Of a stretch of 64,000 nucleotides of DNA, positions 53,512 through 61,829 are shown piece after piece. The notes under the pieces are model-generated. The model searched no databases and had not been told where the DNA came from. It saw only the letters and a list, made by a program, of their open reading frames with translations. The translations under genes were made by a program, and so were the position numbers. The stretch is from positions 1 through 64,000 of the forward strand of contig NZ_CP114291.2 in the NCBI RefSeq assembly GCF_027111355.2, written 5' to 3'. How positions within the stretch are numbered: position 1 is the first letter of the stretch; every line of letters begins with the position of its first letter. The stretch comes from Flavobacterium eburneipallidum (GTDB lineage Bacteria > Bacteroidota > Bacteroidia > Flavobacteriales > Flavobacteriaceae).

Positions 53512-55752
53512 TTATTCCGTATATAAAAGATAATTATCAACTAAATGGATCAAGGTTCTGTCTGCAAGATTATTACTTTGAGCAGGGATAAAGTTTGCCG
53601 ATTTTTTGGCCGCATCAATAAAAGTCAGTACACCTTTATCACTTAAAACACCTACATATGTTTTTTCATCACGACTACTTTTTCTTAATGTCTCTATCTG
53701 ACCTCCTAAAAGACCATCATCCGAAACCGTTTTAGTAACTAAAATATGGTAACGAATAAAATCCGCAACTAAATCTTGTTCTCCTAAAGTAGCTGGGGTA
53801 AAATTTGGCACACCTGTAGTACGATTTCCTGGCAAAACTCCATCTTTGACAGCCTGAACTATAGCAGCATTATTTGGTACTACAAACGTGTAAGAAGTTC
53901 CAAGATCAACTCCTGTTATCTTGTCTCCTGTAGCAGTGAAAATGTTAGAATTTTTCAAATAACTGTAGAAATTAAAAAATTGAGAGCCAGCTGGTGCTGC
54001 TAGATTCTTAAGATCTACCCCTGGCGACTCTTCACTAAATTCAAGCAATTTATCAATATAATAAGTACGACCGTTTTGTTGATCTTCAAAACCAAGAATA
54101 TTAACCGTATTACCTAAAACTTCATTACCTGCAGCAAATACTTTATTATTGCTCCATTTAATATATTCACCAGGTAAATCTAAATCTCCAGTACGAATGA
54201 TTCCTGATCCTGATAAATCATTCAACTCATTTTCTGGTGTAGGGACGATACAATTGTATAAAACGCGTAATAAACGTAATCTAGCATTAGCTCCAGAAAT
54301 AGCTGCCCCATTTACTGGTGATGTATAATTCCATTCTGATCGAGCAACATTATAATCGTATCCAAGACCACGTAATACTTGATCTGATGGAAGAAATAAA
54401 GTATATTTATTATTAATATTACTTATAATTTCTCTATAAGAAGAACCATCGTTAAACAATCGAGTAGCCAAAGTGAATTTTGGATCTAAATAAGCTGAAG
54501 TATAGACACTATAAAACAAGTTAGATGCTTGTACTTTATTCGTTCCATAGAAAAATCCATTACTCAATACTTTAGCTTCTTTTACATCGGTTGCTAAATT
54601 AAATCTTAAATCTTCATCTAATCCATTGTTAAAAGAAATTAATTTAGAAGGCCAAACGGCACCAATTACCATGTGTGCTTTAAATAAATCCTGATAAACG
54701 TATTTTGGTAGTGTTTCTAGAGTAAAGTGTTTTAATAAAACTTCATTGATAAATTTTTGTAAAGAAGCATTATCAGGAGCAAACATAGTGTAAGCATCAC
54801 TTTGCCCATCATTATCGGCTTGTTTTAAGAAATTCTCGTTATTTGGAGAAAAAGGCAAGGTAGCGTCATAATATTTAATAAATACCCTATCTGTTTTACC
54901 TGTAAAATTACGATACACATCTGTTGCTGCCTGAAGAAATTGATAATTAACCAAATTCTTTTGAAGCAATTCATTAAACAAACTATATTCAGTACTCACT
55001 TTTAAATGTTCATCAATACTTGGTAACGGAAGTGAAACTTGGCTCACTTCTTGAATAATTCCATTTTCGGCAACTATATTCGCTTCTTTTATAGATCCTT
55101 CAAATAAATTAAAATCAGTAAAAGTTGAATTTGGGTAGAAAAAATTATAATCACTCGCATTCAATGCTTGAGCTGCAAAATATTCTTTTTCAAAATAAGA
55201 TAAATACTTATTATTATTGTCTGTAGTAATGTTTGAAGCACTAACTCCCCATGAATAGCCTCCATTTCTATTTGAATCTAGAAATACAATAGAAGTCCCA
55301 TCAACTGTTACATTTTGAAATCCAACATAATAAGCAGTTCTCCTTCTAAAAGCTTGATCAACAACCCAGCCAGTGCCTGATTGATAATCTGAAAGCTGCT
55401 CGGTACGGAAAGCGTTATACACAAGAGCGTATTTTACAATTTTAGATGCAGTGATAGAATCTACCTTTGTAACATCAGAAATTCCTTTCTCTTGAAAAAA
55501 CTTGGTAAATGCCTCGTCATTTGGAGCAAACATTGTCCAATAACCTGCTTTACTCAAAATGTCTTTGTAACCTGCTTTAGTAATTAATGCTGTCAGGTTT
55601 TTGAAATTACCACGCTCTTCCAATTGTTGGTAAATTGGATCTTCCAGATAACCTGGTCTTGCATAGTAATCATCAAACACGTCTTGGCTACAACTGGCTA
55701 AAAGAGCCAGAAATGGTAGGACAAATAAATAGTAGTGAATTTTTTTCTTCAT
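53512..55752 (-). CDS. large four-domain fasciclin surface lipoprotein
   Basis: 746 residues. Lipobox LLASC (Cys21). Four FAS1-like domains can be read: about 40-250 (YWTMFAPNDEAFTKFF, NGIIQEVSQVSLP), 255-420 (AYTMFAPDNASLQKFI), 420-590 (NKYTLFLPSDQVLRGL, RTYYIDKLLEF) and 600-745 (SYTFVVPNNAAIVQAV, DRTLIHLVDNYLLYTE). FAS1 domains mediate surface adhesion and ligand binding. First gene of the seven-gene unit, and separated from susC by one base, so it is tightly coupled to the transporter. The exact role is unknown. Confidence 0.82.
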   Translation of the reverse strand: MKKKIHYYLFVLPFLALLASCSQDVFDDYYARPGYLEDPIYQQLEERGNFKNLTALITKAGYKDILSKAGYWTMFAPNDEAFTKFFQEKGISDVTKVDSITASKIVKYALVYNAFRTEQLSDYQSGTGWVVDQAFRRRTAYYVGFQNVTVDGTSIVFLDSNRNGGYSWGVSASNITTDNNNKYLSYFEKEYFAAQALNASDYNFFYPNSTFTDFNLFEGSIKEANIVAENGIIQEVSQVSLPLPSIDEHLKVSTEYSLFNELLQKNLVNYQFLQAATDVYRNFTGKTDRVFIKYYDATLPFSPNNENFLKQADNDGQSDAYTMFAPDNASLQKFINEVLLKHFTLETLPKYVYQDLFKAHMVIGAVWPSKLISFNNGLDEDLRFNLATDVKEAKVLSNGFFYGTNKVQASNLFYSVYTSAYLDPKFTLATRLFNDGSSYREIISNINNKYTLFLPSDQVLRGLGYDYNVARSEWNYTSPVNGAAISGANARLRLLRVLYNCIVPTPENELNDLSGSGIIRTGDLDLPGEYIKWSNNKVFAAGNEVLGNTVNILGFEDQQNGRTYYIDKLLEFSEESPGVDLKNLAAPAGSQFFNFYSYLKNSNIFTATGDKITGVDLGTSYTFVVPNNAAIVQAVKDGVLPGNRTTGVPNFTPATLGEQDLVADFIRYHILVTKTVSDDGLLGGQIETLRKSSRDEKTYVGVLSDKGVLTFIDAAKKSANFIPAQSNNLADRTLIHLVDNYLLYTE

Positions 55753-55826
55753 TATAGATAACTTATAAAGTTGGTAACAAATATTTATACTTTTTTTAAC
55801 GGTTATTATTCATTCTTTAACATTTC

Positions 55827-55871
55827 CAAATTTATGGGATAGTTATACTACCTCTATCCTGCTGTATCCTG
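55827..55871 (-). promoter_or_regulatory. likely promoter of the fasciclin-SusCD unit with tandem operator repeats
   Basis: TAAATTTG on the minus strand (55834-55827) matches the -7 consensus, 75 bases before the ATG. The -33 region lacks TTTG but holds two direct copies of CAGGATA (55871-55865 and 55861-55855) spaced ten bases apart, one helical turn. The arrangement suggests an activator-dependent promoter. Confidence 0.45.
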
Positions 55872-56118
55872 TTTTTTTGTATTATATAAAAAAAAAACAA
55901 AAATTTTAAATTAATACCATAATCTATTAACGATTAATATTGCAATATAAAATTATTAGAGCTTAATAGCCTATATAAAAGTAAACATTTTTTTTAGAAA
56001 ATCAGAACACAAAAAGTTAATTATATAAAAGCCAATTTTATAAATCACAATTTTATATTAAAAAAATAAAACATCAACTCATACAAAATACATCCTTTGT
56101 TATTATTGAAATATAGCA

Positions 56119-56150
56119 TAAAAAAAACCGCCTCTAGTTCAGAGACGGTT
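56119..56150 (-). terminator. minus-strand terminator
   Basis: AACCGCCTCT (56126-56135) pairs with AGAGACGGTT (56141-56150) with one mismatch and a 5-base loop, followed on the minus strand by seven T. Which transcript it ends is unclear; the symporter gene at 56451 already has its own terminator. Confidence 0.65.
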
Positions 56151-56190
56151 CCTTTTAGACGACAACTCTTGTTTGTATATAACATGCTGA

Positions 56191-56370
56191 AAATGGTCTA
56201 ACTCTGTTTGGGCAAAAGCCAAAATAATCGGTAACAAAGTCGAAGTTTGGAATGAAAAAATCAACAATTATACGGTAGTTCTTTATGCTTGGGACAATAA
56301 TCCAGCGGCTGCTAATTTGTTTTCAAAAGACGGATTGCCAGTTACTCCTTTTGAGGTTAAAAAGAAATAA
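56191..56370 (+). pseudogene. C-terminal remnant of a sialate O-acetylesterase
   Basis: After an in-frame TGA at 56188 a 59-codon frame reads to a TAA at 56368. Its sequence WAKAKIIGNKVEVWNEKINN, then VVLYAWDNNPAAANLFSKDGLPVTPF, matches the conserved C-terminus of sialate O-acetylesterases (SASA family, typically ending YAW..NP..ANLYN.EGLPA.PF). No start codon and no catalytic SGNH domain are present. The fragment lies on the plus strand between two minus-strand genes and just before a strong terminator. A decayed carbohydrate esterase gene is the likely explanation. Confidence 0.75.
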
Positions 56371-56392
56371 TTTCAAGAAGTTCAATCAAACA

Positions 56393-56429
56393 AAAAAGGG
56401 TAAAACTAAAATTTAGTTTTACCCTTTTT
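56393..56429. terminator. bidirectional terminator
   Basis: An 18-bp perfect stem (arms 56393-56410 and 56412-56429, cores AGGGTAAAAC and GTTTTACCCT) with A-run and T-run. It ends the minus-strand symporter gene and originally the plus-strand esterase. Confidence 0.88.
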
Positions 56430-56450
56430 GCATTAAAATAAAGATTATTG

Positions 56451-58136
56451 CTACCAGAATTTAGCGTACAATGCAAAAATAACCAACAACGTAATTACAA
56501 TTAAAACGGTAGTTTGAGGTTTGATTTTGAACATTTCAGTATCCAATTCGAATGCTTTTGGATTCACTTTTGGCCCAGCAAAACTGATTACAATCATCAA
56601 CAACATCGTGAAGAAGAATGACAATCCCATACAGATATGGAATGGTATTTCGAAACCACCTTTTCCGTTATTGTAAGCTGTGTATAACAATGTTTCGTTT
56701 CCGAATAATGCTGGTGCAAACTCGTTGAATAAAACTGACAATAGAAATCCAGCAATTACACCCACTATCGCAGCAGTTCCAGTTGTTCTTTTCCAGAACA
56801 TACCTAAAATAAACATAGCAAATACTCCAGGACTAATAAAACCAGTATATTTTTGGATAAATGTAAATCCACCTTCACCACCAATACCTAGAGTATCGTT
56901 CCAAGTAAAGAAAACAGCCAAAAGCATAGAGGCAAAAATAGCGTATCTTCCGATGTTTACTTGTGTTTGATCACTAGCGTCTTTTTGAATGTATTTCTTG
57001 TGAACATCAAGCGTATAAATAGTGGAAATACTGTTTACTTTTCCAGCCAAAGAAGCCACAATAGCTGCCGTTAAAGCCGCCACAGAAAGCCCTTTTAAAC
57101 CAGTTGGCAAGAACGTCAAGATTGCGGAATACGCTCCGTCTTTTCCACCCACTAATTGTGGCAAATGTCCGTTTTCGTATAAAACATAAGCAGCAATACC
57201 AGGAACCATTACGATAAGTGGCATCAATAATTTTAAGAATCCAGCAAATAAAATACCCGTTCTAGCGGTTTGCAAATCAGCACCCAAAGCTCTTTGAGTA
57301 ATATATTGGTTACAACCCCAATAGTTCAGGTTAATAATCCAAATACCCGCCAAATATGACATCATTCCTGGGAAAGTAAGGTATTTATTAATATCATTTT
57401 GAGAAGAAGTAGCCGTTGGTTCTGGAATAATCATCTTGAAATGATCGGGTGCTTTCTCCATTAACACTTGGAAACCAGCGATAGCATCTTGACCTACACC
57501 AAAATATTCTCCAACAGTTGTCAACGCAATATATGTGGTAACCAAACCACCAATAATCAAAACTGCCACCTGAATTACATCGGTATAAGCCACTACTTTC
57601 ATCCCTCCTAAAGAGATTAAAAGCGCAAAAACAGAAAGACCAATCATGATAACGTGCAAATATTCTCCACCCGCTAAACCATTAATAGCAACTGCTCCTA
57701 AATATAGAATAGAAGTTAAATTCACAAAAACATACAAAAACAACCAAAAAACAGCCATAATCAAAGCGGTAGATTCGTTGTAACGTGTTTTCAAGAATTG
57801 TGGCATCGTGTAAATCTTGTTTTTTAGATAAACAGGAATAAACCAGATTGCAATAATAATCAAGGCAATAGCAGCAATCCACTCATAAGCTGCAACGGCA
57901 ACTCCCAAGAAGAATCCTTCTCCACTCATTCCGATAAATTGCTCTGCCGAAATATTAGAAGCAATCAAAGACGCTCCAATAGCCCACCAAGTCAGTGTTC
58001 CTTCTGCTAAAAAGTATGCTTTTGCATCGTTTTCGTTTTTTTCACGTTTACGATAAATGGTATATCCATAAACGGACACCACGATAAAATAGATAATAAA
58101 TACTGCATAATCTGCAAATGCAAGGTTCTGGTTCAT
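56451..58136 (-). CDS. sodium/sugar symporter, SSS family (galactose module)
   Basis: 561 residues, vSGLT-like, 14 predicted TM helices, close paralogue of the symporter at 33472, sharing NLNYWGCNQYITQRALGADL, GTLTWWAIGASLIASNISAEQF and SLAGKVNSISTIYTLDVHKKYIQKD. Placed downstream of galK-galT, it is probably a sodium-coupled galactose importer. A 275-base gap with inverted repeats separates it from galT, so it may have its own promoter and operator. Substrate is inferred from context. Confidence 0.9.
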   Translation of the reverse strand: MNQNLAFADYAVFIIYFIVVSVYGYTIYRKREKNENDAKAYFLAEGTLTWWAIGASLIASNISAEQFIGMSGEGFFLGVAVAAYEWIAAIALIIIAIWFIPVYLKNKIYTMPQFLKTRYNESTALIMAVFWLFLYVFVNLTSILYLGAVAINGLAGGEYLHVIMIGLSVFALLISLGGMKVVAYTDVIQVAVLIIGGLVTTYIALTTVGEYFGVGQDAIAGFQVLMEKAPDHFKMIIPEPTATSSQNDINKYLTFPGMMSYLAGIWIINLNYWGCNQYITQRALGADLQTARTGILFAGFLKLLMPLIVMVPGIAAYVLYENGHLPQLVGGKDGAYSAILTFLPTGLKGLSVAALTAAIVASLAGKVNSISTIYTLDVHKKYIQKDASDQTQVNIGRYAIFASMLLAVFFTWNDTLGIGGEGGFTFIQKYTGFISPGVFAMFILGMFWKRTTGTAAIVGVIAGFLLSVLFNEFAPALFGNETLLYTAYNNGKGGFEIPFHICMGLSFFFTMLLMIVISFAGPKVNPKAFELDTEMFKIKPQTTVLIVITLLVIFALYAKFW

Positions 58137-58318
58137 AAGTAATTCAGTTTTTTAGTAATTAATATAACAAAGAGTACAATTGAAATTTTTCATTCTTGAA
58201 TAAGAAAACATTAGTCTAAAAAAATAGCAACACAACTCTAAAATTAACTTTAAAATGCAAGATGTGTTTTATTTCAATAGTTTTATTATGAAAAACGAAA
58301 GCCAAATGTAAAATAAAA

Positions 58319-58385
58319 AAATGTATTAACCTCGTTTACAAATGTATTTTTTACATTTATTATAAATTCAAAGGTTAATACATTT
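58319..58385. promoter_or_regulatory. nested inverted repeats upstream of the galactose-module symporter
   Basis: Outer 14-bp arms AAATGTATTAACCT (58319-58332) and AGGTTAATACATTT (58372-58385) pair perfectly. Between them lies AAATGTA (58340-58346) with TACATTT (58352-58358). AATGTA/TACATT half-sites occur four times. A likely operator cluster for the GntR-type regulator, or a structured leader. Confidence 0.45.
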
Positions 58386-58402
58386 AAAAATAGTATTTCA
58401 AC

Positions 58403-58429
58403 CATTACAAACTATCGCTGTTTGTAATG
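58403..58429. promoter_or_regulatory. inverted repeat at the galT stop codon
   Basis: CATTACAAAC (58403-58412) and GTTTGTAATG (58420-58429), perfect, 7-base spacer, straddling the galT stop codon. No T-run follows, so an operator or an mRNA-stabilising hairpin is more likely than a terminator. Confidence 0.45.
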
Positions 58430-59461
58430 AATATCGGATTGATTTCTCAAGACTTCAGCACTTTTTTCGGGTGTAATATCTCTTTGGGATTCACCCATCA
58501 TTTCATATCCAACCATAAATTTTTTCACAGTAGCCGAACGCAACAATGGCGGATAAAAGTGCATGTGAAAATGCCATTCCGGATGCAATTCACCATCCGT
58601 TGGCGATTGATGAATTCCTGACGAATACGGAAATGAAGTTTGAAAAACATTATCATATTTAGTGGTCAATTGTTTCAAAGTCAAAGCAAAATCAGTTACT
58701 TCTTCTTTTGTAAAATCAGTAATTCTAGCGATATTTCTTTTGCTAACAATCATGGTTTCAAAAGGCCAAATTGCCCAAAAGGGAACCAATGCCACAAAAT
58801 GCTCGTTTTCGACCACAATACGCTCTCCTAATTTTATTTCTTCTTTCACATAATCTTGTAAAAGTGTTCTTCCGTGTTTTCCGAAATAGGCTTTCAAACT
58901 GATTTGGGTTTTCTCTACTTGGGTTGGCAATGAAGATTGCGCCCAAATTTGTCCGTGTGGATGCGGGTTGCTACAACCCATCACGCTTCCTTTATTCTCA
59001 AAAATCTGTACGTGATTGATGTAATCTACAGCACCTAAATCGGTATATTCTTTTTGCCAAGTTTCAATGATATTTTCAATTCCCGAAACCTCCATTTGTG
59101 GCAAAGTCAAATCGTGACGAGGCGAAAAACAAACCACCCTCGAAATACCTCTTTCTGGTTTTGCCTTGAAGAAAGTCTCTTTTATATCTTCTTCGAAAGT
59201 AATTTCTTCTTGTTTCAAAGCCGCAAAATCATTTTCGAAAACAAAAGCATTTTCATACTGTGGATTGATTTCTCCGTTAATACGAACATTGCCTGCACAC
59301 AAATAACAAGTTGGGTCGTATTGTGGCAACTCATCAGTAACTACCGCTTCATTTTGCCCTTGCCAAGGACGTTTCGAACGGTGTGGTGAAACCAAAACCC
59401 ATTCGTTGATTAAGGGATTAAAACGTCTGTGTGGATCTTCGTTTATGTCAAAATTTTTCAT
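58412..59461 (-). CDS. galT: galactose-1-phosphate uridylyltransferase
   Basis: 349-residue Leloir-pathway enzyme that exchanges UMP between UDP-glucose and galactose-1-phosphate. The HIT-like active site N166-P-H-P-H-G-Q has nucleophile His169, zinc ligands are C52 and C55 (TCYLCAGN), and the second zinc/iron site HPEWHFHMHFYPP lies near 275-290. Length and start are standard. It follows galK by three bases. Confidence 0.96.
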   Translation of the reverse strand: MKNFDINEDPHRRFNPLINEWVLVSPHRSKRPWQGQNEAVVTDELPQYDPTCYLCAGNVRINGEINPQYENAFVFENDFAALKQEEITFEEDIKETFFKAKPERGISRVVCFSPRHDLTLPQMEVSGIENIIETWQKEYTDLGAVDYINHVQIFENKGSVMGCSNPHPHGQIWAQSSLPTQVEKTQISLKAYFGKHGRTLLQDYVKEEIKLGERIVVENEHFVALVPFWAIWPFETMIVSKRNIARITDFTKEEVTDFALTLKQLTTKYDNVFQTSFPYSSGIHQSPTDGELHPEWHFHMHFYPPLLRSATVKKFMVGYEMMGESQRDITPEKSAEVLRNQSDIHYKQR

Positions 59462-59464
59462 TTC

Positions 59465-60631
59465 TTAAGCAGTATAAAGTGATGTTCCGTTTGAGATTTT
59501 AACATCATAAATTTTTAATTCTATTCCAAAAGTATCAAAATAAAGGCCCGCAAGCTGCGATTTGATACGCTCTTCTTCGCCTTTTTTAATCAAGTTGATA
59601 GTACAACCGCCAAAACCGCCACCCATTAATCGAGCACCCACTACGGCTTCTTCTTTTTTCAAAGTATCGACAATCATGTCCAATTCAGCACAACTTACTT
59701 CATAGTCTTTCGATAATCCTTCGTGCGTTTCGAACATTAGTTTTCCCAAAGCTGGAATATCACCATTGTCTAAAGCTTCGCAAGCCAAAGCCACACGCTT
59801 GATTTCTTTCACTGCAAAAAGGCTTCTTTTAAAAACGTCTTTGCTCATTTTGTCCTTCAAGCTAATTACTTGATTTTCGGTGCAATCTCTAAAACTAGTG
59901 ATTTTTGGAAAATTCTTTTTTATAGTAGCAATTCCTTCTTCGCATTGTTGTCTTCTCTCGTTATAAGCCGATGTCATCAAGGAGTGTTTCACATTCGAAT
60001 CGAATAAAATCAAAGAATAATCCGTGAAATTAGCATCGTGATAGGTGTATTCTAATGTGCGGCAATCAATTTTTATCACTTTATCTTCCTTCCCCATCAC
60101 ACTCGAAAACTGATCCATAATTCCGCAATTAATACCTACCCAATGTTCAGCACTTTGACCCATTAAAGCAATATCAACTGGTTTTATGTTCAAATCAAAA
60201 AGTTCATTCATTCCGAACAAAAACCCACATTCCAAAGCTGCCGAAGAAGACAATCCAGAACCGGTAGGGATGTTACTACTGAAAACACAATTCACACCTT
60301 CGAACTCAAATCCTTTTAATTTCAATTGATGAATAACTCCACGAATGTAATTCGTCCAAACATTATCGGTCAATTCCATCGAACTATTCATCTCAATTTC
60401 AAAAGAATCGTCTAAATCGATTGCAATTATTTTCGAAGTATTGCTATTACTTTTTTCGAAAGCAAAACAAATAATTTTGTCAATTGCTGCTGGCAAAACA
60501 TAACCATCGTTGTAATCGATATGCTCGCCAATGATGTTAATTCTTCCCGGAGAAAGCACTACTCTTTCGGGCTTTGAACCAAAAGTCTTTTCGAAGAAGT
60601 CAGTCGTTTTTTGTATTAAAATAGCATTCAT
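59465..60631 (-). CDS. galK: galactokinase
   Basis: 388 residues from the preferred ATG. GHMP kinase that phosphorylates galactose at C1. Motifs: GRINIIGEHIDYNDG (sugar-binding, about 28-42), PTGSGLSSSAALE (ATP loop) and RLMGGGFGGCTI. An upstream in-frame ATG at 60811 would add 60 residues without similarity and lie inside the divergent regulator gene, so 60631 is preferred. First gene of the galK-galT unit. Confidence 0.96.
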   Translation of the reverse strand: MNAILIQKTTDFFEKTFGSKPERVVLSPGRINIIGEHIDYNDGYVLPAAIDKIICFAFEKSNSNTSKIIAIDLDDSFEIEMNSSMELTDNVWTNYIRGVIHQLKLKGFEFEGVNCVFSSNIPTGSGLSSSAALECGFLFGMNELFDLNIKPVDIALMGQSAEHWVGINCGIMDQFSSVMGKEDKVIKIDCRTLEYTYHDANFTDYSLILFDSNVKHSLMTSAYNERRQQCEEGIATIKKNFPKITSFRDCTENQVISLKDKMSKDVFKRSLFAVKEIKRVALACEALDNGDIPALGKLMFETHEGLSKDYEVSCAELDMIVDTLKKEEAVVGARLMGGGFGGCTINLIKKGEEERIKSQLAGLYFDTFGIELKIYDVKISNGTSLYTA

Positions 60632-60680
60632 GGTTGTTGGTATTAAGCTGTTTTTTATTAAAAATTTAAAATCAGTGAAC

Positions 60681-60709
60681 CAAAAATAATTCAATCGTTG
60701 TAAATTACA
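60681..60709 (-). promoter_or_regulatory. galK promoter and possible operator
   Basis: TATTTTTG on the minus strand (60688-60681) is a -7 match 50 bases before the galK ATG. Just upstream, TGTAAATTACA (60699-60709) is an odd-length palindrome. Two ACCAGT direct repeats (60711-60716, 60721-60726) follow, ten bases apart, in the shared 129-base gap with the regulator gene. Confidence 0.45.
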
Positions 60710-60760
60710 TACCAGTACCCACCAGTTTTTTAGTATCTTGCCAAAAATTAGTGTTTTCTC

Positions 60761-61759
60761 ATGAAAATTATCCAAATCCAAAACAATCAAGGCATTCCTA
60801 AATACAAACAAATCATTTCTTCTATTGAAAAAACCATAGAAGAAGGTTTGTTAAAAAAAGACGAGAGATTGCCCTCTATCAACAAAGTTTGCTTGGAACA
60901 TTCGTTGTCCCGCGATACCGTTTTGCAAGCCTATGAAGATCTCAAAAAAAGAGGAATTATCTATGCTATTTTAGGCAAAGGCTATTACGTAAAAAGCACT
61001 GAAATCAGCATCAAGCAAAGGATTTTTCTACTTTTCGAAGAGCTGAATATTTTCAAAGAAGACCTCTACAATTCGTTCCTAAAAAACATTGGAAAAGACG
61101 TAGAAGTGGATATTTTTTTCCATCATTTTAATCTGAAAGTTTTTCAAAAACTGATTAACGACAGTAATGGAAATTACACCAAATACATCATCATGCCAGC
61201 TAATTTGGTTGGCACTGCCGCTATTGTTAAAACCCTACCAGTAAATGAGGTTTATATTCTGGATCAAACTAATCCGGAATTGAAATCTTTTCCTGCCGTG
61301 TATCAAAATCACTTAACGGATATTTACAATGGTTTGCAAAAAGGAAAATCCAGACTCAACAAATACCAAAAATTAATCCTGATTTTTCCAGGTTCGAAAG
61401 AGCCGCTGGGAATGAAAATGGGTTTCGAAAGTTTTTGCCAAGATTTTGCTTTCGAACACGAAATCATCACCGAATTCAACACTAGAGAAATCAAAAAAGG
61501 CGAAGTTTATATTATTCCGAACGACCGAGATTTGGTTCAGGTTATCGAAAAAGCAAAACTCCAAAACTTAAAACTAGGGAGCGATTTTGGCATTATTTCC
61601 TATAACGAAACGCCTTTAAAAAAAATTGTCGAAAACGGAATTACCACCATTTCAACGAATTTTGAAGACATGGGAAAAATTCTAGCCCAAATGATCCTGA
61701 AAGGAAAAAACGAACAAATAGAAAACAAAAGTAATTTGATTATTCGAAATTCTTTATGA
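60761..61759 (+). CDS. GntR-HTH regulator with a sugar-binding C-terminal domain (galactose module)
   Basis: 332 residues, same architecture as the regulator at 38168: GntR winged helix (about 10-85; KDERLPSINKVCLEHSLSRDTVLQAYEDL, wing IYAILGKGYYVKS), then a LacI-type periplasmic-binding-protein-like sensor. Divergent from galK, it is the obvious candidate galactose regulator. Both regulators share RDTV and NKGYYV/GKGYYV signatures and LSYNDTPMKK / ISYNETPLKK. Confidence 0.88.
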   Translation: MKIIQIQNNQGIPKYKQIISSIEKTIEEGLLKKDERLPSINKVCLEHSLSRDTVLQAYEDLKKRGIIYAILGKGYYVKSTEISIKQRIFLLFEELNIFKEDLYNSFLKNIGKDVEVDIFFHHFNLKVFQKLINDSNGNYTKYIIMPANLVGTAAIVKTLPVNEVYILDQTNPELKSFPAVYQNHLTDIYNGLQKGKSRLNKYQKLILIFPGSKEPLGMKMGFESFCQDFAFEHEIITEFNTREIKKGEVYIIPNDRDLVQVIEKAKLQNLKLGSDFGIISYNETPLKKIVENGITTISTNFEDMGKILAQMILKGKNEQIENKSNLIIRNSL

Positions 61760-61777
61760 GGATTTCGATATTTGTAA

Positions 61778-61812
61778 TTTTGTTTTATTTATCGAAATTA
61801 TTAATATATTTG
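61778..61812 (+). promoter_or_regulatory. promoter of the higBA operon
   Basis: TTTTG at 61778-61782, a 22-base spacer and TATATTTG at 61805-61812, an exact consensus -7, 18 bases before the toxin ATG. Confidence 0.6.
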
Positions 61813-61829
61813 CAATAGATTATAAGCCA

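Larger units (their letters stand above)
55753..56190. other. upstream region of the fasciclin-SusCD unit
   Basis: About 440 bases without an intact gene. It holds a likely -7 element with tandem repeats (55827-55871), a very AT-rich stretch, and a minus-strand terminator hairpin (56119-56150). Confidence 0.6.

Noticed and set aside
40449-55752. A complete polysaccharide utilisation locus
   Set aside because: SusC and SusD are present but no glycoside hydrolase, lyase, sulfatase or intact esterase lies in the unit or immediately beside it.
60632-60811. Longer galactokinase starting at 60811
   Set aside because: The 60 extra residues have no similarity to galactokinases and would overlap the divergent regulator and promoter region.
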